From Vibrio halioticoli NBRC 102217 (GTDB lineage: Bacteria; Pseudomonadota; Gammaproteobacteria; Enterobacterales; Vibrionaceae), in assembly GCF_000496695.1 (NCBI RefSeq), contig NZ_BAUJ01000008.1, positions 1-64,000 on the forward strand: a stretch of 64,000 nucleotides of DNA, read 5' to 3'. The position numbers were made by a program, and so were the translations under genes. Of the stretch, positions 18,410 to 26,202 are shown in pieces; positions within the stretch are counted from its first letter, which is position 1, and every line of letters starts with the position of its first letter. The notes beneath the pieces are model-generated. The model saw nothing but the letters and a program-made list of their open reading frames with translations. It searched no databases and was not told the DNA's origin.

Positions 18410-18788
18410 TGTTGTGAGCCTTTCGCGCCAATTGTTAAGTGAAATATCTAGTAAAATAGTACGTCTATAAATGAATAACGTTTGAAGAATAGAGCGTATA
18501 TTTTCATTTAGTGTACATGGTTTATATGACAAAAAATCTATCTATTTTGTCATTGTAAACTTGCAGTTTTTATAAACTTAGCCATAGTTAAAGGGTGAGG
18601 TAAGGATTAAATCTTACAGGGAGAACAGGATTGCCTCACTTTGATTAACACATTAGTAATAACGTATAGATAATACATAGTGTAATCGCAACAAAGCTGA
18701 AGAGCTTAAAATACTTTAAAGCTCGTTAAATGTTCTCCGGTTTATTATCCGCGAGATTCGCGAACTCACGATTGAGTAACGAGACCAT
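18410..18788. other. Intergenic region with small inverted repeats
   Basis: No long reading frame is present. There are a stem GAGCTT/AAGCTC near 18700 and a palindromic CGCGAGATTCGCG-like patch near 18750. Together with the hairpin at 18789 this could be a small RNA gene, but no known RNA family was recognised. Confidence 0.25.
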
Positions 18789-18821
18789 AAGGCGCATGCA
18801 AAGTGCGCCTTTGTGTTATTT
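18789..18821 (+). terminator. Orphan hairpin with U-rich tail, possible sRNA end
   Basis: An 8-bp stem AAGGCGCA/TGCGCCTT with a 7-base loop is followed by TGTGTTATTT on the plus strand. No coding gene ends nearby on this strand, so it may end an unrecognised small RNA. A second hairpin, AAGGCG/CGCCTTTTT, lies at 18959-18990. Confidence 0.35.
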
Positions 18822-19025
18822 AGTGTAGTCATAATATCACCGTCTGCCTCATTAATTTTCCGATTATTTATTCCAAAAACGTAAACTTGCTTTTCGATAA
18901 ATCACATCTGTAAATCGTTTGTTTTTCATGCGATAAATGTATAATTCTCAGTCAAATTAAGGCGTTCTGTTGAGTAATTTGATCGCCTTTTTAGTGGTAT
19001 GTTTTGGTTGTGGGTGAGGTTTGTG

Positions 19026-19145
19026 ATGAAAGTAGTCGAGTATGTTTTGATGTCGGGCTTGTTAATTGGCATTTTATGCGCTTTGTTTGGTACTTTTACC
19101 GCTCATGCAGGTGACATTTGGGGAACAGTGCTAGCGATAAAATAG
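19026..19145 (+). CDS. Small membrane peptide, 39 residues
   Basis: An ATG frame (MKVVEYVLMSGLLIGILCAL...) with one hydrophobic segment covering residues 6-27 and a short polar end. GTGAGG lies six bases upstream of the start, a good binding site. A stem with a T-rich end lies just before it at 18959-18990. The family is not recognised. It could be a membrane peptide or an N-terminal secreted fragment. Confidence 0.5.
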   Translation: MKVVEYVLMSGLLIGILCALFGTFTAHAGDIWGTVLAIK

Positions 19146-19328
19146 AGGTCTTCAATGTATCACTTAGCAAATGTATCACTTCACAAATGAGCGACTCAAT
19201 TAGGTTAAGGACAACCTTTGTTGCGTTGATTGTTCTCACCTCTATGTTCTGCGCCTCTATTTTACCTTTCTAGGTGTAAATGAATCTTGTAAACTTCCTG
19301 TACTATTCGTTCGTTCAGGCTTTGCATT

Positions 19329-20321
19329 ATGTCGATTAAAACTCCCACTAATATTATCACTGGCTTCTTAGGCACCGGAAAAACCACTGCGATTTTAAAT
19401 TTATTAAAGAACAAACCAGAAAATGAAAACTGGGCTGTGCTTGTTAATGAGTTTGGGGAGATTGGTATTGATGGCGCATTAATGTCTGAACAAGGTGCTT
19501 TGATCAAAGAAGTTCCGGGCGGATGCATGTGCTGTGCGGCTGGCGTACCTATGAGTGTTGGGATCAATTTATTACTTCGTCAAAAACCGGATCGACTACT
19601 CATTGAACCTACAGGTTTAGGCCACCCTAAACAGGTAATGGCGACGTTAACCTCTGAACAATATCAACCTTATATCGCGCTACATACCACTATCACAATG
19701 ACAGATGCGCGTTATTTTGAAGACGAGAAGTACACTTCAAACGAAAACTTTAAACAGCAACTTGCTGTGGCCGATGTGATCGTGGCAAATAAGACTGAGC
19801 TAGCCAATAAAGTTCAAAATGAAACGATGCAAGTCTGGCTGGCAGAACAAGGGTTCACCTATCGTGTCGAAGCCACTTCAAATGGTGAGTTTGATATTGC
19901 GTTGCTAGATGAAGTGCTTAAGCCAAGTGTTGCGGTAGATATTGAACAACATCACCATCATCATGCGGCTATGGAGCCACAGTTTGCTATTCCGCCCAAT
20001 AAAGCTTTTGTAAGAAAAGAGAACAAAGGGCAGGGTTATTTCAGCTGTGGTTGGCTATTTGGCCCAGAAGTTGAGTTTCCTTTTGATGATGTATTCTCGC
20101 TATTTTCAGATATCACTGCCGAGCGTGTGAAAGCGGTGATCAATACTGATAAGGGCTGCTTTGCATTTAATGTGGCCAATGGCGTTGTGTCGGTGAATGA
20201 AATGTCTTTAGATGGTTTTGAATCACGTCTTGAAGTGATCGACAGTCAGCTTATTCCATGGGATCAGTTGGAAGGTATTCTACTCTCTATCGCGGGCTTA
20301 CCTGCGGACGTGTGCGATTAA
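19329..20321 (+). CDS. CobW/COG0523-family GTPase, putative metal chaperone
   Basis: A 330-residue G3E GTPase. The P-loop GFLGTGKT lies at residues 12-19, the metal-binding CXCC motif GCMCC at 65-69 and the base-recognition NKTE at about 155. A run of five histidines (EQHHHHHAA) joins the two domains, and a CobW C-terminal domain follows. Family members insert or deliver metals, often zinc, using GTP. A specific client cannot be assigned. No Zur-type palindrome was recognised upstream. The stop overlaps the end of a small convergent gene. Confidence 0.85.
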   Translation: MSIKTPTNIITGFLGTGKTTAILNLLKNKPENENWAVLVNEFGEIGIDGALMSEQGALIKEVPGGCMCCAAGVPMSVGINLLLRQKPDRLLIEPTGLGHPKQVMATLTSEQYQPYIALHTTITMTDARYFEDEKYTSNENFKQQLAVADVIVANKTELANKVQNETMQVWLAEQGFTYRVEATSNGEFDIALLDEVLKPSVAVDIEQHHHHHAAMEPQFAIPPNKAFVRKENKGQGYFSCGWLFGPEVEFPFDDVFSLFSDITAERVKAVINTDKGCFAFNVANGVVSVNEMSLDGFESRLEVIDSQLIPWDQLEGILLSIAGLPADVCD

Positions 20322-20479
20322 CCTGATATAAAGTCGTTAAATGCTTTAATGATGTCTTGCGCCCCATCTTGTAAACTGCCGATGGGGTCAACACTGATAA
20401 ATTGCCAGACTTCTTCGCCAAATACGGCAGCAATTAACAAAGCAAGTACTAAAACAGGGGCTAAATAGCGTCTAATCAT
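20318..20479 (-). CDS. Small exported or membrane protein, 53 residues
   Basis: An ATG frame (MIRRYLAPVLVLALLIAAVF...) with a positively charged start, a hydrophobic stretch at residues 6-20 and an acidic amphipathic tail. An excellent binding site, GGAGGAAGGA, lies just before the ATG. Its stop overlaps the stop of the CobW-type gene on the other strand by three bases. The N-terminus could be a signal peptide or membrane anchor. The family is not recognised. Confidence 0.65.
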   Translation of the reverse strand: MIRRYLAPVLVLALLIAAVFGEEVWQFISVDPIGSLQDGAQDIIKAFNDFISG

Positions 20480-20591
20480 GTTCCTTCCTCCGTTGAAGAA
20501 ACTACTCCATTATTGTATGAAATATAGTCGAATAGACGCGATTTACCTATTTTTGGTTCAGTTATGTTTTGACGGAAGTGATGTTTGTTGA

Positions 20592-21536
20592 TTAACGCTT
20601 ATTACGTAAGTAACGTTTACGTCGCTCTAGCTTCTTCTTCGCTTTGGCTTCTTCTTTGCGAGCGGTTTCGATTTCTACTTCGACTAACTCTTCACTGATC
20701 ATTTCTGGCAACTCTAGAGTCACTTGACCCAAAATACCTTGGCGCAGTTCGTGCAGCAGTATTTCTGATGCTTTATGCAGATCCACTCGGCCACCAGAGC
20801 GCAATGCGCCTCGTTTGCGACCAATCGCTTCCATAAGCTCGATTTCTGTTTCTGGCAACTCTTCAAGTTGGTAACGTTCTTTAAGACGTTCAGGATATTG
20901 CTGTGCTAAATACTCAACCGTATAAAAAGCCACTTCGTCATATTCCATCGCCGTATCTTTAATCGCACCGGTTGCTGCTAAACGGAAACCGCTATGCGGG
21001 TTTTCTACTTTTGGCCATAAAATTCCAGGAGTATCAGAAAGAATGACACCGTTTTGCAAGTTAATGCGTTGCTGACGACGAGTGACCGCAGGTTGGTTAC
21101 CCGTTTGAGCAATGGTACGGCCTGCTAAGGTATTGATTATTGTAGATTTACCTACGTTAGGGATCCCCATAATCATAGTGCGAATATTTTTACCCATAGC
21201 TTCACGGTGCGGTGCAAGCTTGCGACACATTTCCATGATCTTATGGATTTCTTGCGGGTTTTCAGTGGTAACCGCCATCGCTTTTACACCATCTTGCAGT
21301 TCAAAATGGTCAATCCAACGCTGAGTTAACTCGGGATCGGATAAATCTCGTTTGTTTAGTACTTTCACACATGGTTTGTCACCTCGTAATTTAGAGATAA
21401 CAGGGTTCTCTGAAGAATAAGGTATACGTGCATCTAAGACTTCAATAATGACATCGATTTGAGGAATTACTTCTTCAATTTCTTTGCTCGCCTTATGCAT
21501 GTGCCCAGGGAACCACTGAATAGTGTTATTAACCAT
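20592..21536 (-). CDS. ylqF: Ribosome biogenesis GTPase RbgA/YlqF-like
   Basis: A 314-residue circularly permuted GTPase with the order G4 (LNKRDL), G1 (GIPNVGKST) and G3 (DTPGILWP) diagnostic of the YlqF/YawG group. The start WFPGHMHKA is typical of YlqF. The C-terminal region is basic (KKKLERRKRYLRNK). The family aids late 50S subunit assembly. I chose the ATG at 21536; the frame runs 60 codons further upstream but is not family-like there. It is a single gene. Confidence 0.9.
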   Translation of the reverse strand: MVNNTIQWFPGHMHKASKEIEEVIPQIDVIIEVLDARIPYSSENPVISKLRGDKPCVKVLNKRDLSDPELTQRWIDHFELQDGVKAMAVTTENPQEIHKIMEMCRKLAPHREAMGKNIRTMIMGIPNVGKSTIINTLAGRTIAQTGNQPAVTRRQQRINLQNGVILSDTPGILWPKVENPHSGFRLAATGAIKDTAMEYDEVAFYTVEYLAQQYPERLKERYQLEELPETEIELMEAIGRKRGALRSGGRVDLHKASEILLHELRQGILGQVTLELPEMISEELVEVEIETARKEEAKAKKKLERRKRYLRNKR

Positions 21537-21672
21537 TTGAAAAATATACCTTTTGATTTGATGCTTGGCAGGAGGGTTGTGGGTGAGGTACTGATGCGTA
21601 CAGAACACAATAGCCCTAGCCGTGGTCACTTTAATGGCATGATCATAGCATTTATGCCGGTTTAGCGGAAAT

Positions 21673-21705
21673 AATACCAATGACTTAATTATGCAAGTCG
21701 GTATT
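21673..21705. repeat. Short hairpin repeat upstream of ylqF
   Basis: AATACC-AAT-GACTT and AAGTC-GGTATT form an imperfect hairpin with an 8-base loop. The ends resemble those of the longer ATACCAATC repeat at 50200, but kinship is unproven. Confidence 0.35.
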
Positions 21706-21762
21706 TTGTTTGCCAAAAGTGTAAAAAGGGAAATTGTGGTTTCTAGTACTATTTATAAACAC

Positions 21763-21792
21763 AAAGGCAGTGACTAAATCATCACTGCCTTT
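21763..21792. terminator. Hairpin terminator
   Basis: An 11-bp perfect stem AAAGGCAGTGA/TCACTGCCTTT with an 8-base loop lies downstream of the minus-strand beta-barrel-like gene. T-rich flanks occur on both strands. Confidence 0.7.
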
Positions 21793-21871
21793 ATAGATAG
21801 GTTTAATCTTAATTATCAATCTCGTTTTGGAGTTTAAACTAGGTTCAGTTCAACACTCGAGATTGAATCAA

Positions 21872-22492
21872 TTAGAATGCGTAACGTACACCCAGCGCCG
21901 CATCCACACCAAAGTGGAAGCTATCAGGGATGTTTACACGCGGTGCCAATGACGCAAAGCCATCCCACTGCGGAGCAAACTGCCAATCAAGACCTAGAGG
22001 TACACGGATACCGTAATCGTTAAAGTGGTTGCTTTCATTTTCTTCCCAGTAACCGTAGTAGCCGTTACCTTCATCACGGTAACCATTGTGCCAATGGTGA
22101 CAATTACCATTGTTATCAAAGCTATCACAGTAGTTATGCGCTGAAGCATATGGATGAGAAACCCAGTGACCATGGTCGCCATGCCATGTTTTATTAAAGT
22201 CATAGAAACCGCCTACCGCTACGTAGTAGGTGAAAGGTAAGTTAGGTGCAAAACGCTTGTCTTTTACGACTTGGTAATCAGCAGAAACACCGTCATTACC
22301 AATGAACGCATCGATAGTATCGTATAGCTCAGCGTTGATACCAAAGCCTTGGTCAAAACCCACACCAAGTTTGAAGTCTGAGTGATTCTCATAGCTACGT
22401 GGTTTTGTGTTTACAGGCGTACCTGGGTTCGCATAAGCAGTAACCGACGTCAACAGCACACCCGCTGCAACCAAAGCTTTAACTTTATTCAT
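21872..22492 (-). CDS. Putative outer-membrane beta-barrel protein
   Basis: A 206-residue exported protein with a clear signal peptide ending TAYA. Alternating polar and hydrophobic strands (FKLGVGFDQGFGINAELYD, FTYYVAVGGFYDF) and the terminal aromatic in ALGVRYAF suggest a small outer-membrane barrel, resembling YfaZ-like proteins. A His/Asn/Tyr/Gly-rich insert with two Cys (NYCDSFDNNGNCHHWHNG) at about 120-160 may be a surface loop. AGGAAT precedes the ATG. The function is unknown. Confidence 0.65.
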   Translation of the reverse strand: MNKVKALVAAGVLLTSVTAYANPGTPVNTKPRSYENHSDFKLGVGFDQGFGINAELYDTIDAFIGNDGVSADYQVVKDKRFAPNLPFTYYVAVGGFYDFNKTWHGDHGHWVSHPYASAHNYCDSFDNNGNCHHWHNGYRDEGNGYYGYWEENESNHFNDYGIRVPLGLDWQFAPQWDGFASLAPRVNIPDSFHFGVDAALGVRYAF

Positions 22493-22760
22493 GTCATTCC
22501 TAGATTTATTGTAATTACATTACGTTGGTTTTCATAACCTTGTGACCATTATCACAATAAAATTTTAAAAAGTTCAATTTAGACAGCGGTATTGGATTGC
22601 AAAAATAATTTCCATAATTGTTGTATGGTTAATAAATACTTTCTTATCAGTAGCTTGCATCTAATGAGCTAATAGAAAATGTCGCGCGAACATTTTAAAA
22701 AACCAGCACAAAAAACCACCAAAAAGTATCCGTATAACCACAGAGATTCATATCAAAAGC

Positions 22761-22783
22761 GGGGTCAGGTCTTGAAATTTGCA
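22761..22783 (+). repeat. Dispersed 23-bp tag, copy A
   Basis: Copy of GGGGTCAGGTCTTGAAAT... ending TTGCA, plus orientation. The copy is identical over 23 bp to those at 22809, 22950, 23819 and 23955. Confidence 0.85.
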
Positions 22784-22808
22784 GGTGATTCTTTCCAGAT
22801 TATGTGGA

Positions 22809-22831
22809 GGGGTCAGGTCTTGAAATTTGCA
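22809..22831 (+). repeat. Dispersed 23-bp tag, copy B
   Basis: Second plus-strand copy, 48 bases after copy A. It faces the inverted copy C across a 118-base spacer. Confidence 0.85.
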
Positions 22832-22949
22832 GATAATTGTTTTCAAACTAGCGCTCTCTAACTAATCAAAATGTTAGCGCAATCGCTCTTCATGTGACGC
22901 TTCTCTTACCTTAGAGTTGGGCTTGTCGTCGTTCGTCGTTGTCAAAGGG

Positions 22950-22972
22950 TGCAAATTTCAAGACCTGACCCC
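22950..22972 (-). repeat. Dispersed 23-bp tag, copy C (inverted)
   Basis: Inverted copy lying about 80 bases upstream of the glutathione S-transferase start. Pairs with copy B. Confidence 0.85.
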
Positions 22973-23053
22973 GCACTTGCTCACTTTAAGGTTGACAATA
23001 ACAACTATGTGGGTATTATAATTGATATTATCAACTTGTATGTAAGGTGCTCT

Positions 23054-23833
23054 ATGCCAATAGTTAAACCAACCAATAAATCAGTAGAAACATTGAAGGG
23101 ATTACATCTCTATCACACGGGGTTTTCAAACTGTGCGATGCGGGTAAGAATTGCTTTAGAAGAGAAAGGGCTAGAATGGGAAAGTCATGCTCTTGATTTG
23201 CAAAAAGGTGAAAACCTAACCGCCGAATATTTTGGTATTAACCCTAATGGTGTGGTACCGACCTTGGTTGATGATGGTGTGGTGATCATCGATTCTGCCG
23301 ACATTATTGATTACATCGATCAGAAGTTTACGCCAAACTCTTTACGTCCAAGCAATGAGTGTGATTTGCAACAAATGTATGAATGGATGTATTTGGCGCG
23401 AGATAATCATCTTTCTATTAAAACCTACATGTACAGCAATGTTAAAAATCCGCAGGGCATGAAGCGTAATGAGCAAGAAATGGCGGATTACCGTGAGAAG
23501 CAGACTTTTGACAGCGCTTTGTTGGCTTTTCATGAACGTTTCAATTCACACAACGGATTTTCTGCGGAAGAAAAAGCGCAGGCTACAGCAATTATTGATC
23601 AATGTTTTTCCAAAATGGATAAGCGTTTAAGCGATCACCAGTGGCTAGTGGGTGAGAATTTTTCTTTAGCCGATATTACGTGGATACCCCAACTCGTAGT
23701 ATTAAAAGCCGCTAATTATCCCTTTGAAAACTACCCAAACTTAGAGCAATGGAAAAATGCAATTATCCAACGACCTAGTTTTGAACGTGCAGTGAAGCAA
23801 TGGTTGGTTTTACCTAGCGGGGTCAGGTCTTGA
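23054..23833 (+). CDS. Glutathione S-transferase family protein
   Basis: A 259-residue GST-fold protein. The N-terminal thioredoxin-like domain (about 17-95) has LYHTGFSNCAMRVRIALEEKGL, with NPNGVVPTLVDDG and the glutathione-contact pair in IDSADIIDYID. The all-helical C-terminal domain has the capping motif FSLADITWIPQL. The substrate is unknown. The ATG at 23054 has AAGGTG upstream. The last six codons and the stop lie inside tag copy D, so the tag supplies the present C-terminus (SGVRS). Tags flank the gene on both sides. Confidence 0.85.
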   Translation: MPIVKPTNKSVETLKGLHLYHTGFSNCAMRVRIALEEKGLEWESHALDLQKGENLTAEYFGINPNGVVPTLVDDGVVIIDSADIIDYIDQKFTPNSLRPSNECDLQQMYEWMYLARDNHLSIKTYMYSNVKNPQGMKRNEQEMADYREKQTFDSALLAFHERFNSHNGFSAEEKAQATAIIDQCFSKMDKRLSDHQWLVGENFSLADITWIPQLVVLKAANYPFENYPNLEQWKNAIIQRPSFERAVKQWLVLPSGVRS

Positions 23834-23841
23834 AATTTGCA
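23819..23841 (+). repeat. Dispersed 23-bp tag, copy D
   Basis: Plus-strand copy overlapping the end of the GST gene and providing its stop codon. It faces copy E across a 113-base spacer. Confidence 0.85.
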
Positions 23842-23954
23842 CGTCTCTAGATCTTGTACTCAATAAACTCTTTTTAGAGAAGATCGCTAAAAGTGTTCTG
23901 AATAAGTGATAATTCACTCCATTTTTACGTTAGTTTTGGTTGACTCAAATTGAG

Positions 23955-23977
23955 TGCAAATTTCAAGACCTGACCCC
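23955..23977 (-). repeat. Dispersed 23-bp tag, copy E (inverted)
   Basis: Inverted copy 55 bases before the second helicase gene. With copy D it forms a 159-base inverted-repeat unit, similar in size to the B-C unit (164 bases), although the spacers do not look alike. Confidence 0.85.
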
Positions 23978-24031
23978 GCAAGTGGGGTGTGGTAATATCG
24001 CTCTCAATTTATTGTTTCTATTAGGTCATCT

Positions 24032-25228
24032 ATGTCATTTTCCAAGCTGGGTTTGAGTGCTCCAATTCTCGATGCGATTAAAAAGGTAGGTTACGATAAA
24101 CCTACTGATATCCAACAAAAAGCAATTCCAATTGTGTTGGAAGGGAAAAACCTTATTGCGGCGGCTCAAACGGGTACGGGTAAAACAGCCAGTTTTGTGT
24201 TGCCTATTTTGGAGATGCTGAGTAAAGGTGAAACGCAACGTAAAAAACGTATTCGTGCGCTTATTGTGGTGCCAACACGTGAACTTGCTATTCAAGTTGA
24301 TGAAAAAATAAAAGAATACGCTGGTGAAACTAAGCTAACCTCCATGGCGATGTACGGCGGGGTTGATTATCAACCGCAGAAGCAAGGCTTAGTTGATGGT
24401 GTGGATGTGTTGGTTTCTACACCGGGGCGTTTGATCGATCTGTATGGTCAAAAAGCGGTGTACTTTGAAGAGGTTGAAGTACTAGTTCTTGATGAAGCCG
24501 ATCGCATGTTGGATATGGGCTTTATTGAAGATATCAACAAGATCATCGCTCGTTTACCGCAAGACATTCAAAACTTGCTCTTTTCTGCAACATTGTCGAA
24601 TCCTGTTCGTGACTTAGCAAAAAGTGCCATTGATGGTGCGGTCGAAATTTCTATCGGTAAGCACAGCGCCTCTAAGTCAAACATCGAGCAGTGGCTAGTG
24701 ACCGTTGATAAAGATAAAAAATCAGCGTTACTTGCCCATATGATCAATGAAAATAAGTGGGAACAAGCACTGATTTTCATTGAAACTAAGCATGGTGCTG
24801 CCAAGCTTGCAGCGCAGTTGGAAAAGCGTGGTATTCATGCCGAAGCATTCCATAGTGGACGTAGCCAACATATTCGCGCGCAACTGCTTGAAGACTTTAA
24901 AGCCGGTAAAATTCAATACATGATTGCCACCGGTGTGGGTGCTCGCGGTATCGACATTCACGATCTACCAAGAGTTATTAACTACGACTTACCTTTCCCC
25001 GCTGATGAGTATGTGCACCGCATAGGTCGTACTGGTCGTGCTGATAAAAATGGTGAAGCTATCTCATTTGTCTCAAAAGATAACTTTAAGAATCTATGCA
25101 TGATTGAAAGCCGTCTCGGGCATTTAATCGAAAGACGTGAAATTGAAGGATTTGCGCCGCGTAAAGAAGTGCCAATATCCATCCTTAATTACGTGCCAAA
25201 ACATAAACGTGAGCCAAAGGATCAATAG
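24032..25228 (+). CDS. DEAD-box RNA helicase, RhlE-like (second copy)
   Basis: A 398-residue RNA helicase with Q motif TDIQQKAIP, AQTGTGKT, PTRELA, TPGRLID, DEAD in VLDEADRMLDMGF, SAT, ATGVGARGIDI and HRIGRTGRAD. It is shorter at the C-terminus than the helicase at 3407 and differs throughout, so the two are distinct paralogues rather than a recent duplication. Motif V reads GVGARGID instead of the usual DVAARGLD. It is single, with its own strong terminator. Confidence 0.87.
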   Translation: MSFSKLGLSAPILDAIKKVGYDKPTDIQQKAIPIVLEGKNLIAAAQTGTGKTASFVLPILEMLSKGETQRKKRIRALIVVPTRELAIQVDEKIKEYAGETKLTSMAMYGGVDYQPQKQGLVDGVDVLVSTPGRLIDLYGQKAVYFEEVEVLVLDEADRMLDMGFIEDINKIIARLPQDIQNLLFSATLSNPVRDLAKSAIDGAVEISIGKHSASKSNIEQWLVTVDKDKKSALLAHMINENKWEQALIFIETKHGAAKLAAQLEKRGIHAEAFHSGRSQHIRAQLLEDFKAGKIQYMIATGVGARGIDIHDLPRVINYDLPFPADEYVHRIGRTGRADKNGEAISFVSKDNFKNLCMIESRLGHLIERREIEGFAPRKEVPISILNYVPKHKREPKDQ

Positions 25229-25287
25229 CAATCGTAGGTTAGATACCCGTTATAATTTTGTTTAGTTAAACCATAATAATGAACATT

Positions 25288-25327
25288 AAAAAAGCTCTAT
25301 AAGGGAAACCTTATAGAGCTTTTTATT
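25288..25327 (+). terminator. Strong terminator after the second helicase
   Basis: A stem AAAAGCTCTATAAGG/CCTTATAGAGCTTTT with a GAAA loop is followed by TTATT. It is perfect over at least 15 bp. The mirrored A tract also allows function on the minus strand. Confidence 0.9.
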
Positions 25328-25379
25328 ATCTGATGTATAAAACTCAAATACAGACAACTCGTGCCCGTTGGGTTTTATA

Positions 25380-25988
25380 TTACGCAGCTACTTGTTTAGC
25401 AGGCGCTTCAGCAGCAACAGTTGCTGAAAGAGTAGGGCGACCTACAGGCAAGATAACACGGCCGTATTCAGCGTTTAGCAGTTGAGCCATTGCAAAGTAG
25501 ATTGCTGATGCGCCACAGAAGATGCCTTCAATACCAGCGATAAAGCCAAGAGTGTGGTTGCCTGTCATTTCGTGTGCTGCAAGTAGGAAGAATAGGATCG
25601 TTAGAGAACCAAAGATAACTTGCTTAGCAACAGGGTAACGTAGTGAACCAATAAACATGAAGCCAGTAAATACGCCCCAAAGAATTAGGTACCAAGCCAT
25701 GAAACCCGCAGGGCTTGCCGCTTGACCCATACCCGGCATGACAACAAGGCCTACTAGAGTCAGCCAGAAAAGACCGTACGAAGTGAATGCAGTTGTTCCA
25801 AAAGTATCGCCACGTTTAAAGCACATAATGCCAACAATTACTTGGCCTAAGCCACCATAGAAGATACCCATCGCTAGGATCATAGAATCCATAGGAAAGA
25901 AACCTGCATTGTGGATATTAAGCAAGACGGTGGTCATCCCGAAGCCCATGAGTCCAAGTGGAGCAGGATTGGCCAATTTGTTTGACAT
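25380..25988 (-). CDS. satP: Acetate/succinate transporter, SatP (YaaH) family
   Basis: A 202-residue six-helix membrane protein of the GPR1/FUN34/YaaH family. The signature [14 protein letters not shown] is at the N-terminus. Later segments include [12 protein letters not shown] and the [14 protein letters not shown] stretch. Family members import acetate and related short acids with protons. AAGGTAAT precedes the ATG. It stands alone between terminators. Confidence 0.9.
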   Translation of the reverse strand: MSNKLANPAPLGLMGFGMTTVLLNIHNAGFFPMDSMILAMGIFYGGLGQVIVGIMCFKRGDTFGTTAFTSYGLFWLTLVGLVVMPGMGQAASPAGFMAWYLILWGVFTGFMFIGSLRYPVAKQVIFGSLTILFFLLAAHEMTGNHTLGFIAGIEGIFCGASAIYFAMAQLLNAEYGRVILPVGRPTLSATVAAEAPAKQVAA

Positions 25989-26144
25989 ATTATTACCTTA
26001 TTCAAAATAGTGCGTAAAAATTAGCCGTGAATTTTAAAGTAGTGAATCTAATTCGCAAACACTGTATATGAAAACTAAGTTTGCATATATGGCGAGCTTG
26101 AAGGATAAAGAAATAAGGCCGAAAGAGATGAAGAAAAGCACTAT

Positions 26145-26179
26145 AAAAAAAAGGGAACTCGTTATCAACGAATTCCCTT
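26145..26179 (-). terminator. Terminator of the APC permease gene
   Basis: On the minus strand a 13-bp stem (AAGGGAATTCGTT/AACGAGTTCCCTT, one mismatch) with a 3-base loop is followed by eight T. Confidence 0.88.
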
Positions 26180-26202
26180 TAAAGTGAAATCTAAATTAAA
26201 GA

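Noticed and set aside
22679-22861. 60-codon frame reading through tag copies A and B
   Set aside because: Its sequence is largely the repeated tag translated twice (RGQVLKFA), so it is a by-product of the repeat, not a gene.
3407-25228. Duplication linking the two DEAD-box helicases
   Set aside because: The proteins differ throughout and have different C-termini and motif V, so they are old paralogues rather than a recent repeat.
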